Source of the DNA: Ceratothoa steindachneri
Lineage: Eukaryota; Arthropoda; Malacostraca; Isopoda; Cymothoidae
DNA: 64,000 nucleotides
Direction of reading: 5' to 3'
Assembly (NCBI GenBank): GCA_963969495.1
Contig: OZ018324.1
Span: 43,832,609 to 43,896,608, forward strand
Shown: positions 11,380 through 25,891 of the stretch, in pieces
How positions within the stretch are numbered: position 1 is the first letter of the stretch
How the letters are laid out: every line of letters begins with the position of its first letter
The notes under the pieces: generated by a model
What the model was told of the DNA's origin: nothing
Database searches by the model: none
The model's input: only the letters and a program-made list of their open reading frames with translations
Translations under genes and position numbers: made by a program

Positions 11380-13600
11380 CTCGTTTGACTCCTGTTTTTG
11401 TAAAATGTGGACATCTGGCCCGCCCTCTCGTAGGTTTTTTCCGATGTCATCCAGCGCACTAGTTCCCAAGAATAGTGGACCCCTCATAGGTTATGAGGCT
11501 GAATAGATATCAGTCAACATCCAAGTCATTTCAAGAGAGGATCGCCAGATAGGAGGAAGGCCCTTTAAAGTTGAACGCGGATTCCAAGACAAAATGTCCC
11601 AAATGCGATGGTCATTTCTTGGAGGATAGACAATGGCTCAAGGCTAAATACTCTCAGCCTGTTTCTATACCTAAGCAAGGTTCTCCTAAGGAGAAACAGA
11701 CCCAAGAAATCAAACCAAGAGCTCTCTCCTCCTTCCAGTAGGATCCATTGACGGCCTGATCTTTTTTCATCAGGAAAAGGGAACGGAACGAGTATTTTTA
11801 TTTTACCTCGTGGACTGTGATCAGAGCATATAAGTCCCTAGAACTCTAGATATTTGAGCTAAAATCACAGTTTATGCGAGTTTACCCTCAATAAATTTCC
11901 GCCTGGCCAGATACAATGTCAGTTTCTTTCCGAAGTAAGTTCGCCATTGTTTTTTGGTGAGAATATGTGTCATTTAATTTGTGAAGTTCTCTTGCGTACA
12001 AGTTAAAATGTGTCAAAATAATTTAGAATAAGTTCTTGCAAAACCCCCGTCGTGTCCTCCATGAACATATAACATCAAAATTAGCAGAAGCCTTTAGTGA
12101 AATATTTAAGCTGAGGCGGCTGAGGTTACAATCACTTCTTGCAAGATATAGCTCATAGTCTCGACCATATCCCGTAAACAATACCTTTAAACCAGGTGAA
12201 CGGGAAATACTCGTAGCTTTATTTCTAGCTTTTTTTCCACAGGAGCTCACTGCAAGGTATCTTTTAATATTCATACAAATTGGCTAGTCTGCTCGATTTT
12301 TAAAAGCCAGGGAGAGATCACTCTAATCTGTACATTACGGATATTCCAAGTGGCCATCCAGATTAGATGCTCTGCTATACCTGGAAGAAGCTATATGTGA
12401 GGCCTTTCATTGAAACAGCACTTGGCTACGGTGTTCTTTGTATTTGATAAGACATATGATACCGCCTGATGATACGGTATCATGAATAACCTAAATAATA
12501 GGAGTGGATGAGAAGATTCCCAGTATCTTTTCTGAGTTCGTACAAGATCATCGATTCTGCGTACGGTTGGAGGAGCTTTCCTCAAACCATTGGGACAGAA
12601 AGAGGAAAACAAGTAGGGCAACTTTTGTTGAGTGTCTCCCATACTTGCCGTTCAGCACTTTGGGTGTTGATAGAGCCTATCTTCTATTGTTTCACCATTT
12701 ATTTGTTTTTCGAAGCTAGATTACAGTTGCGAATTATATGAATGCAGAACACAGCATTTATTGCTTCAGGTCCACTCAATCTACCACACTGCTTTTGGTT
12801 GGATGAGAGGTGCCTTTCGCACGTCCCCTTTTAAAATCCTTCTTGTTGACACGGATAAGATGCCTCAGCATATGCATGTCTACTTTATTTGTCAATAGGT
12901 TTAATTTTGTGGGTGATTGATTTCAATGGTGTTGATGCCAAGCATATTCTAAGCCCTTCACGTTTAGGGTAACAAAACTCCTTTGAGAATTCAATGTAAG
13001 TTTCTGTCCATGATTGTTGGTGGGTCTGCCCAAGACGACATTCTACAGAATACTAACTCTGAATAGTTATAGAGGCACCTCTGCTTTCACTGCTTATTCA
13101 GCAAAAGGGGTAGTGAATCAGGAGAAATCCTCTACACATTCTACCTCTTTTGTGAGTCTGGTTAATACATTCCGGGGGTGCATGATTCTTTGGAACCTAC
13201 CTGTTTGCAATATATCACTTGGTTCGTATCATTTAGGCGCTGCACTAGTGTCTGATACCGGTTTTTATAGCCCCTTCCAAAGCGCGTTCTGTGCTTAGAA
13301 TTTCTCCACCTATTCCCTTCTCCCTCAGTATTCACGAGGAAACAGTGGCTAAAAGCTAGGGGCAAGTCGATATCGCTTATAATGGGTTCCTAAACATGAA
13401 GATCATGCGAAGATTGAGCATGCTGATTAGAAATTCAGGAAGTATGCGTTTCATGGCCTACCAAATAATACGTTTTACTCCTTCCGCAATGACTATATAT
13501 AAGGGATTAAGGCAGCATTTTGATAGTCATGGCAAAGAAGATGGTCGAGGAAACTTGACACCCTGAAATTTCGCGCGCGATTATTACCGTCAACTCTGGG
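11380..13600 (+). pseudogene. Decayed Jockey-like LINE, copy A
   Basis: Fragments of a non-LTR retrotransposon occur in the correct order on the plus strand, scattered over all three frames. First come gag-like zinc-knuckle residues (FVKCGHLARPL near 11.4 kb and TKCPKCDGHF near 11.59 kb). Next is the reverse transcriptase entry motif KPGRDHSN near 12.31 kb, then the RT catalytic region VFFVFDKTYDTA near 12.44 kb, then FVQDHRFCVRLEE near 12.54 kb. An RNase H segment follows near 13.39 kb (WVPKHEDHAKIEHAD, corresponding to WVPSHxGIxGNExAD). Stops and frameshifts occur every few dozen codons, so it is long dead. The order gag, RT, RNase H is that of Jockey-type LINEs and parallels the well-preserved copy at 47-54 kb. 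Endonuclease and both termini are not resolved. Confidence 0.75.
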
Positions 13601-15279
13601 ACTTACACAATCTCGGGGGGCAGCGCTTACTTAAACAGCTCTAACCAAAACCCTTCTACGAAGACATAGTCCCACTGACTCTTCGCCACTTTCATGTCGA
13701 ATATCTCATGCTTGCGAAGCTTTGCACGTGCTACATCCCCCAGGAATATGACACTCGTGGTGGCTATCAATTGTCTCTTTTGGGTTCTTGGACTGCTTAC
13801 TGGTAAATAGTTGACAAACTCGTGGAAGCGGGATCCATCTTGAAACACATATTAGACATATTAAGGTCTCCATTAACACCCATAAATCCATCTGTAATCA
13901 GGCATTAAGCACTCCCCTTGATAACCATTTTACTAGTAACATAACGCTTTTTGAGTCGACTTGGTATGTTTCTTTGGGACCATATTAAGCATTGTTCCAT
14001 CTCATAACATGGTTGAAGTCCTCTTGTAACGATCTTGGAGTTCTCAGGGCAGCAAGGCTGTAGATTTCTGAAATGATCCATCAGGTTCATAACATCCAGT
14101 GAACCATCAGTTAACACCTTTTGAGTCCCACCAACAATGATCTAGCACAGCTTCGGCATATTTGGTCCAAAACCTGACAAGCATTGAGATATAAGGTAAC
14201 CTTCTTTCAGCCTTAACATCAAAAAGCTAGCTCAGCTAGGGCAGGTTTAATATAGACTTTGATCCAAAATAGAACTATTCCATAACACCATTTGATTCCT
14301 CACGTACCCCTGAACAATACCTCTCATAATCACCATTGATTGACTACTCTCATACCACTCATTGAGCTCTTTCCTAATCCTGCAACATCCTTCGAGCGCT
14401 CACTCAACCCTCACTGCTTCTCCACACTAGTTAGTGAGCACTTATGGAAGCCTGAATGTAATAATTAGGAAAACTCGCTATTGATAGTTAAAAGAGCAAC
14501 AATAGTCTTTGCTTGAAAGGGGAAAGAGAAAATTTATTATACACTATATTAAGGGACTTGGATCAAATGGCCTGTATAGAGCTCTAAATTAAACTCAATA
14601 AAGAACCTATGTACAAGATATAGCGAGAAGCTTGTCTAAAAAACAGAAGAATGTTGAATATTTCTAGCAAAGACCAGAAGAAGAATGAATGTCGTGCGGC
14701 CAAAAAGGTGCTATACTTATTCGAAACAAAGGCCTGCATATCTCTTATTGATATTATGTATTTTCTGTTTAGGGCTGTATTTTTTTTCTTATTGTCCTCT
14801 AGTGTGAGACGCAATATATCTTCAAACACACATTTCTTTCCTAATAACATTTTAAGCCGCTTTTCTATGAAATGTAACTTGCACACTATCAGAGCCAAAT
14901 TTCAAGGAATATTCTGTGACGTTCTAATTGAAACTAATCTAGTATTTATAATAAAGTGTATATTCTGGTTTTTTGATCATTAGGTTTGGATGGTAATGCA
15001 CAAGGCATCACTAACTAAAATGAAAGCTTGCATGTGGCGCCATGAGGCAGGATAACAGCATATGTAATTTCACCTAACCCTCATTCTACATTCATTCAAA
15101 CTTCTCTTCTGAGATAGCTTTTACCTTTTTAAAATCAGTTACAGTATTTAAGTGGCTGCTAAGTCGCAGTTGACACATTTTCACATATACCTGCATAATT
15201 AAGGTAGTCAATACTGAATGACTTTATCGAAGAGCGTAGGAAGGAGTGTCTCACAAATCCCCAAATGTACAATCGCTAT
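13601..15279. other. Intergenic DNA, unassigned coding-like pieces
   Basis: Minus-strand frames near 13.63-14.12 kb (about 70 codons each) have balanced composition but no recognisable motif. A plus frame of 110 codons at 14,651-14,983 is likewise unidentified. Nothing can be assigned with confidence. Confidence 0.35.
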
Positions 15280-17110
15280 TATTTGGCCCCCAAAGAGAGA
15301 CGATCATTACCTTGCTTAATTACTTTCCGGCCTCTTCCTTTTTTCTGTGAAAAGGGTAGCCTCTAGTTAGGTCACACGCTTCCTGGGCTGGTCCATAGGT
15401 CCCTAAGCGAAGAGATGTTGTATGTAGTACGTACTTGTGTGATATTTTGCCATCTAAGAGTACATAAGTGTTGTATTTTGTCTAGGAATTCGTTGCAATA
15501 GCTGCATATTGGTAACGGGGCAAGGTTTATCTTATGCTTGTATTGTTGGATTACGGTGGAGTGGCTTGAATTGAGTTAAAATATGATTATTCTGTGATTT
15601 CTAAATAATGATTTTTTTTATTGGTTTATTAGGAGAGGAGGCTCGCTTATGATGTTTGGTGATAGTGCATTCAAGTTACTTTGGATGAAGGTAGTGAGTA
15701 TTTAGTTGATGAGGTTAGAGGTTTTACTAATGGAAGAGGAATGTTAGTGTGGAGGTGTTGAAAGTAGTATGCTGGCCCTTATTTTTTTATTAGGGCAGTG
15801 GAAGCTTTGCTGTTAGGTGGTGGTTGTTGTGGGGAGTTGTTAGTAATATGCTGGTGTTATCTATGTGGTTTGGGGTTTGTTCTTGTGAGACTTGGCTGTG
15901 GCTGTGTTGGTGCTGCCTAGTTGCCGCTCAGGCAAATGAATTGCATGTATAAATTAGTAAAGGCCGTTTTTTTTGTCTCTTTCTTCGGTGATTTTGCTCG
16001 GCCTGACAAAGATGAACTTTATTACACTTATTTTATCGCTTTGGAAGCGGTTTGCGTTCTTGAGTTTTTGCGTTAGTACTTGTGTTTTTACTGTGTCTAA
16101 GGCTTTTATATCTCAATTGTTGAGGCTTGTACGTAAGGAGGGGAGGTGGGGGCTGGTTGAAGCTATTAATTATGTGTTGTGTTTAGTTAGTAAACAAGGT
16201 CATGCGTGGTTAAATATGCTGTCCTGAAACCGTACTGTGATTAGGATAGGGATAAATTTAGGCTGATTCTTTGGTGTATAAGCCTAACAAGTCCTTCGGT
16301 TAGTGTCACAGAAGTGAGATTGAGTGGATAGAATTCAATTTTATAGACACATCCTCTGGTTTGAGTATGAGTATGATGTGGATTAGTTTCAAGAATTAGG
16401 GGATTATGATGGTGAACAAGGAGTGGTTAAAAATTAGTTTGATGACTGAGAGTACTGTGTTACCTAGGTACTTATGATGGATATTTTCTAGACAAATTGG
16501 CTATAGAATTTTTTTAACTATTTTAATATTTATTTTAATATTTATCTGCTAAAGGGGGCTCTTGGTCTTTAAAACATGTGTGTGCTCTTGATGTTTTTGT
16601 GAATGTATCTATTTTGTCCAGGTGTTGCAATTTAGTGTTGTTGGTAACCAGTGACTCGTGTGGGTGAGCTGGGATGATAAGGGATGTGTGAACTTTATTT
16701 ATGGTTCTCCAGAGTCGGGTTGAATTTAAGTTATGTGTTTGCTATTTAGTGAACAGGTTTGAGATATGAGTGTTGGTAATTGGATTTATCGTACTTATTG
16801 TAGTAAGGGGGGGCATGTTTTGTTCTTAAATGTTTCAATTTTTTTCTGCAGTCTGCTATATCGTTTTTAAAATCAAAGTATTATTTTTTCAGTAGTACGG
16901 ATGGAGGAATTTACTGCTTGTATGTGTGTTGGTGTTGCTAATGTAATATAATGCTTTGTCTAGCGAGGGGTAACTGTTTATGGTGAAATTGCAAAGTTTG
17001 TCTTGTATGTATTGGGTGTAGCTTTGCTAGTCTGCGTGTCTGTAGTTTATATATGTATGTGACTTTGAAGGAGGTTGGATATAGTTGCATGATTTAGAAG
17101 AATACAATAA
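15280..17110 (-). pseudogene. Decayed Jockey-like LINE, copy B
   Basis: The plus strand is conspicuously G/T-rich because a C/A-rich LINE lies on the minus strand. Reading down from 17.1 kb, the minus-strand frames show LWRTINKVHTSLI (the EN-RT linker), then SLTSVTLTEGLVRLIHQRI and SQYGFR...TTHDLVY (RT fingers, corresponding to YRPISLTS and QFGFRxxxST). Near 15.5 kb comes a C-terminal zinc-like segment, VIQQYKHKINLAPLPICSYC followed by a His-containing DKIQHLC. Stops are frequent in every frame. The composition and tail motif suggest a Jockey lineage different from copies A, C and D. Catalytic residues of the palm were not located, and the ends are approximate. Confidence 0.65.
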
Positions 17111-19844
<2,734 letters not shown>

Positions 19845-20379
19845 TTGGTTTTCTCCACTATATGTCAAAATGAATAAATGAGGTTTCAGCACTTCACACT
19901 GCTTTCCCAACTCATACATAGGCCAATAATGGGCTTTAACTAAATTTTCGGGATCACGAATAAAAAGAAGACGACAAAGCGCAGATCAAAAATGTGAATG
20001 TCTGGTGCTCTAACTATCTATCTATTCATCAAAGAATGCATGTTTGTTAAGGTAACTCAGTGCACTTAGTTGACTTTAAGTCCCTCTTCTTTGGATTGAT
20101 ATAATTTTGACCGATATAATATTTTGGGCAATTTTTATATAGAATTTATTAAATGCAAAATCCTATGTTGTGTAGAGAATTTCGTATAAGGATCTTATTA
20201 ATTTGGTTTTAATTAATGAGATGTAGATTTGTGACAAAACTTTTAATTCTTTTCCAGTATTCACTACTCTTTAGTCTCAACTTATAGTCTGCACCGACCT
20301 GTAATTCTTTTTTCCTGTATTGAACATATGTAGTAGATGATTAACATTGACCTCTTTGTGTTGTTTTTTTCTACTTTAG

Positions 20380-20945
20380 ACTCAGGAGCAAATTGAGGCA
20401 AGAGTAGTGTTGTTCTTTGATGTTACTTGAAAAGTACTGTTCAGCCCTTTTACTGCTAGCATAACATTTGATTCATCTATTCTATCACAAATAAAATACA
20501 AGAGAACCATTCATCTGTTAAATCCTGCCATGTTGTTCAGCTATTTTCTACATTATTTTTTTTTGCTCCTTTATTGTTTTATGATTTATAAATCCTCTCG
20601 ACTGATTAGACCTTCGGCTATACAAGCATCAGTTGCAATATGGTGGCAAATACTTGCTAAAGCAATGTTTGAATTGTCTCTTATGTTGTAAGTCTTATAA
20701 TGTTAAACGTTTAAACGTCTCTTGAAATCAGCATCTAATTTTACTTTCTATGCTTTGGAATTTTTCTCTAGGCAGTATCAATATGCATTTGTTTCTAAAT
20801 AAACTAATGAACTTTTTTGGCCTTCTGTTTTTGGCATCTATGGCTTTATTAATTCTTGCTAAATTTATATCTGCATAATTCTTTATCATACCTGAAAGAT
20901 AACAATTGGCTTCAGAATACAAAGCTATGGAGCACTAACAGTTGA
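20380..20945 (-). pseudogene. Unidentified coding-like segment
   Basis: A minus-strand frame of 64 codons (20,922-20,728) reads as a plausible protein, including LSGMIKNYADINLARINKAI and KFISLFRNKCIL. Similar-quality text continues in other frames toward lower coordinates, including NIALASICHHIATDACIAEG, which is broken by frameshifts. I do not recognise the family. The pattern of continuity across frames resembles the decayed transposons elsewhere in the window, so an old transposon or processed fragment is the simplest idea. This is inference only. Confidence 0.2.
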
Positions 20946-21949
20946 AAATGTCCCCAGACTATCAAGTGCATGCAGAATATTTTTTTGACCATCTTTCCTT
21001 TACGAAGGTAATGATTCTACTCTTGTATGCCACAATCTCGTTAGTTGTAGCAACATAGTTCTAAGCGGATTGATCACAAGTGGATGGAATAGGGCAATAG
21101 CTTCTATACTTTACTGCAGAGAGAAGAGTTATCATGTCATTTATAATTTCTCAAACTGTGTTTTTCATGAAGTCCTTTGCATTTTGCTCTTAAAAGTGTA
21201 TCTAAAATTTTAGGATGTATCTCAATGTCTGAAATTCTGACACAGGAAGCTCGTTCCTTTTATCAAATGGAATCAGGGTTGTATTCTTGTTCAAAGCTTT
21301 GCCATCTTAATAATATCAGAAAAAAATATACAACTATTTTAATATTTCATAATACAATTATTCTGGCTGCTATCCTACGAACATAAGTTGGAATTGAGGA
21401 AAATGAGTAAGGTTAATTTGTGTGTGGCTTCCAACTCACCATAAAATTGTCAGGAATATTGGACAAAAATAATTCAAATAATTAAAAGACAAATTTCTTT
21501 GTTTGGATAAGTGCAATTGCATTGGCAGAAACCAAGCTTCTTTGAGACTTAGTAGAAGGCGGCAGAGATGGGCCCTTTAGTAGTCATGTTTGGTACAAGT
21601 AAAACATGAATTAAACAGTCACACAGTTTTTGTGTTTTTGTTCTGACATTTATATTCTCCAGTAGAAATTTTTTGAAACATAAAATATCGACATGTTATG
21701 AGGAGAAGAAAATAGTATAAAATAAATTATTATAATCAAGTCTCGTTGACTTTTATTCGAACTACTGGAGGGGCTACCCTTCGCTAACCTGTTTATGCTA
21801 AGTAAGCTGCGTTCTGATCTCTATTCATGCGCATATGCCACCACGCGCATATGCCACCACTCGTGAAATATATCTCGTAGGTTATGGTTTACCTCAGGGA
21901 AAGCAAGGGAAGGCAGTTTTATTTGTTTAAAATAGAGTATCTAGAACTA
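20946..21949. other. Intergenic DNA, nothing recognised
   Basis: No recognisable gene. A short near-perfect duplication, GCGCATATGCCACCAC, occurs twice in tandem near 21,830-21,860. Confidence 0.4.
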
Positions 21950-23420
21950 CATTATCTTTCTAGATTTGTAACAAATGGCTACCACGCTTGATTTTAGCTA
22001 GAAAGAGAGAGATAAATTTACTCTCAATTCCTCAAGATTGTTTCGTGTCCAATTTGATGAGACAATTGTTTAATGATAGGATAGTTTATATTCTGGACAG
22101 CAGAGGTCATTTATCTCCTGTACAATCCGTCTTTAACAACTCACGCTCAACGTAAGATGCTCTCTTCAAGATTATAAATGTTCTCTAAGAAGCTTCCTTC
22201 ATAGGGATGTCTCCCCATTCTTCTGTCTGAGTTCATACGAGATTGTAAATTCCACGTAAGGGTTGAGAAGTTCTATTATGTCAAAAAATATAGGAAAAGG
22301 ACAACCAGAAGGGAAGAATTATCATTATCTCGCTCATTTTTTCAGTATCAAAGACATCTTTTTGTTGCTGCCGTAGGCTGCTCTCAACTCTCTCCACGTA
22401 GACCAACTTTCGATCTCTTTTGGGGGTGTTCCGATGCCTAAATTATAGGGTCGAATCTAACAGGCTCTAATCTACATCTATCACTTTGTCGAAGGGATCG
22501 AATATTTCTCTTTACTTTATGCGAGTAAGGAAGCTCACGTATATGTATGAAGCAGGATCGCAGTTTATCTTAGCGCTATATTTAACGAAGCCTTACCTAG
22601 AAGGAACTAATTCGCAATTTATAATCTCTTGGACATTCTTCGCTCCTTAGCGTTCAGCTCATGTGGTGCTGATATGGATATTCTCCTATTGCTTCACCCT
22701 TCATGTAGGTCGTAGCTAGACTATGGATGCTAGTTCTATGTATTTGAAGCCAAGCATCCGTTGAGGTAAATAACCTTAAATTCCACACCGGTGTCCATTT
22801 TGCGAATAATGCCTTCTGCAAGTGTCCTTTGGAGAGCCTCCTTGATGATGTTCTCGAGATGCTGCTCGCTCTAAGGCAATCACAGTGTATTATGCGTATT
22901 TACGCGCGTCTATAACGTCTACCAAATTCAGCAACGGTCCTTGTTTTTCCGTAGCTGATCTTTACTTTGTCTTATCCTAACGTGACGATACAATCACTCC
23001 CTTAGCCTTTTGAATTTAAAGTCTGGACATTTATTTACGTGCTTGACTTTGCTAAGGTATCAGTAGAACAACAAGTTCTGCCCAGGACGCTACTTTATTG
23101 GATGCCAGCTAAACCTTTATATCCAGGTCTCTGCTTCCAAGGCTAGAATTTCTTATACACTTGTACTATCCCACTGAATGCGTGCCAGAGTACAAGGTTT
23201 GCGCCTAATCGGAGGATGTTTGGGTCATTATGCCTTCTTTACCTTTTGGGAATCAAGCAGGGTTCTTAAGTTACTTTATTGTTCTTGAGTGCTGAGCTTG
23301 TTGGAATACTCCATGCATTGCAGAAGCTGATAAACTGTTCCAAGTAGAAACTCGAAATGGAAAATTTATCCAGACTGTACGACGTCAACGCAATTCAACG
23401 TGTGATTCCTGAAAGTGTAG
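21950..23420 (+). pseudogene. Decayed Jockey-like LINE, copy C
   Basis: Plus-strand fragments follow LINE order. Near 22.05 kb: LFNDRIVYILDSRGHLSPVQ then a decayed FR...ST block (RT fingers: VNxRLVWYLE...LLSPxQxGFRKxRST). Near 22.23 kb: LSEFIRDCKFHVRVEKF, the same element segment seen in copy A as FVQDHRFCVRLEE. Near 22.71 kb: LDYGC followed by a Tyr-Val segment (corresponding to LDYGSQVYSSA in the preserved copy at 47-54 kb). Near 23.28 kb: VLSAELVGILHALQKL, matching the RNase H FTAELxAIxxAL motif with its catalytic Glu. Frames are broken throughout. The region is richer in G+C than its flanks. Endonuclease and gag regions are missing or unrecognisable upstream, so the copy may be 5'-truncated. 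Confidence 0.75.
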
Positions 23421-25300
23421 TGGTTGTAAGAAATTAGCATCTAATTAGGGGATAAATAATCTTGATTGACCTGCCGGCCTTCGGGCTGCAAAACAAAAAC
23501 TCAGGAAGACGGCACTCCAGAGTTTGAAGTTAAGTGCCATTTCGTCACGACTTTCTCATGTATATAAAAGTTGCTTTTGTCGCATCCGAACAGAGAAAAA
23601 TTGTAGGACGTAGAGGCACTTCTTTAAGCTTTACTCTGAACTTTACTGTGCGACTGCTTAGTTTTCCAAAACTTCGACATATTTTCGTTGTATGTCTTAA
23701 CATGGATGAAGTTCACACGCGCTACCTGTCTAGCTACAGGGCCGAACGGGATCGTTAGCGTTTAAGATTTTTACTTTGGATTGGTTAATGTATTCCTGAT
23801 TAATAATTTTTGTAGTTTATGGAGGAGCTGCCCTCCCTCATAGTATTTAGTTGTTTAAAGACTTAAAGGAGGCAAGCATACCTCGAGGGCCAAAGAGTGA
23901 CTTTTTCTTTCTATTAGTCTTTGTCTTTATGAGTAGCGTGGTTGGTTTTCTTTTCGTTTTTATCCATTCTGATATAGTCTAAGAAAAGTAGGCTAATCTG
24001 CGGAATTTGAAGCTATGCGCTTAATGGCATTAGTAGTCGAGACCGTTAGAAAATATTTTTAGACAATCTTCCCCACTCCCCCTCCAGCTTGTATGAGACA
24101 ACAAAATTATTCTTTATTTGATTTATACCACCGATTTAATATATAAAATAAATATTTATCAGCAAGGAACTATAAAATTATGTTAGGATAATCCTGTGCC
24201 TATCTTACAAAGATTAACAAATTAAAGTCCACAAATCGCATACAAATCAAAATACATATTTCTATAATAACTACGATGATCTTTTAATTTTATGTAAATC
24301 AAATCTTAATCAATAATTTTACTGAGATACGAGGAATAATATTAATGAGCATCTATGATTCCAGTCTGAAATTATGCCAAAAAAATTCGTCTGTTTATTA
24401 TCCACAATATCGTTGACATCTCCAAAACTTTCTTCACCATTTCATTTCCATCAATCTTCTTAAAAAAATACATTTTATCTATTCGTTTCTCCCCATCTTT
24501 CTCCCTTCAAACACACAATTTAAAAACATCAATTCCACGTGGCCATCTGCTCCAAAATTATTGTGTTAACATTTGAATAAAAGGGATCAAGAGAAATGAA
24601 AAGTATCGATAACTATATACCATAAAGGGCAAAAGGGGTGTCTACTTTGAGAGCTATCCTTGGAGTCGTCCAACTTTACTGGACCTATTATGTTGCATAA
24701 AAAATTAGGCACTAAAATGTATATGCAAATTTAAAGAATTTGGTGAAACTTAGACGTATTGATACGTTTTGAATCAAGGCCCGAAATTACAGAATTATTG
24801 CCAGCAAAGACCGCAAGTGTCATTTTGGCCAGACCTAATAAGAAAGAAGAGAGGAGAAAGGATCATAAAGGGTGAAAATAAAGTTATAAGTCGAGTATCA
24901 GTTATATCCCTTTTGAAATATTTTAAAATTTATATGTGCAATTAATATGTAACACTTTTATTCTTAAATCAATAAGCTGATTTGCTTTTTACTACTTGAG
25001 GTGGTACCTTATTGCATATCTGAAAAACCGGATCCAAAGAAAAACTCTGCTGCTAGTGTTAACTCTCTTGTTGACAGGTTTGATTCATTCATTTCTATTT
25101 GCCGCTTTATTATCTTACTTCAAAAACAACTTATAATTTATATTATGGAGTAAAGATGTTCATTATTTTAAAGGTTTGTGTTAATTAGCCAGACAAAGAA
25201 CAAATTTCCAGTGAGAAAAGATTAAGTTTACTAAGCTTGTTTTCATTTGATTTATTTTTAAGCTTTGGAATTAATTTTGTGCCTCTACGCAAAAAATGCC
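23421..25300. other. AT-rich intergenic DNA, nothing recognised
   Basis: One 74-codon plus frame (23,534-23,758) has no recognisable domain. The remainder is AT-rich without structure that I can name. Confidence 0.45.
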
Positions 25301-25487
25301 TTAACCCATTAGTGACCTAGGGGTCATTAAAGACCTTTGGTTTATAAGTACTATATTTTATTGTTTTATTTTCATAATTTTACTTTTTCAATATTAAAAT
25401 ACTCTTTGGTAAATATTCTTTCAATATTTTATTTTTTAGAAAAATCTATAATTGGCACCTCGATTTATTTTCAATCAAAGCTGAAAC

Positions 25488-25801
25488 ATGGCGGCAGAAA
25501 GTTGTTCTAAAGGACCTAGGTAAGCAATATTGTAAATTTTGTTATGTTACCAGTATTTTTTAAATTTTTAGCCATATTTTCTATACAAGCTATGCCTACT
25601 TAAGGGTTTAAATACTATTTTTTGTGTCAAAGTATCAGTTAACTAATTTAAATTGGCATTTTTGTTTTGGTTGTCTTTAAAGACCTCTTCGGCTTTAGAG
25701 CCAAAAATCAGACATTTTTATGCAAATTTGCCGTATATTACATTTTCTTTGGTGAAACTATTTTCTTTTATAATTTTATGTATAACTCTTTATACCAATC
25801 A

Positions 25802-25891
<90 letters not shown>

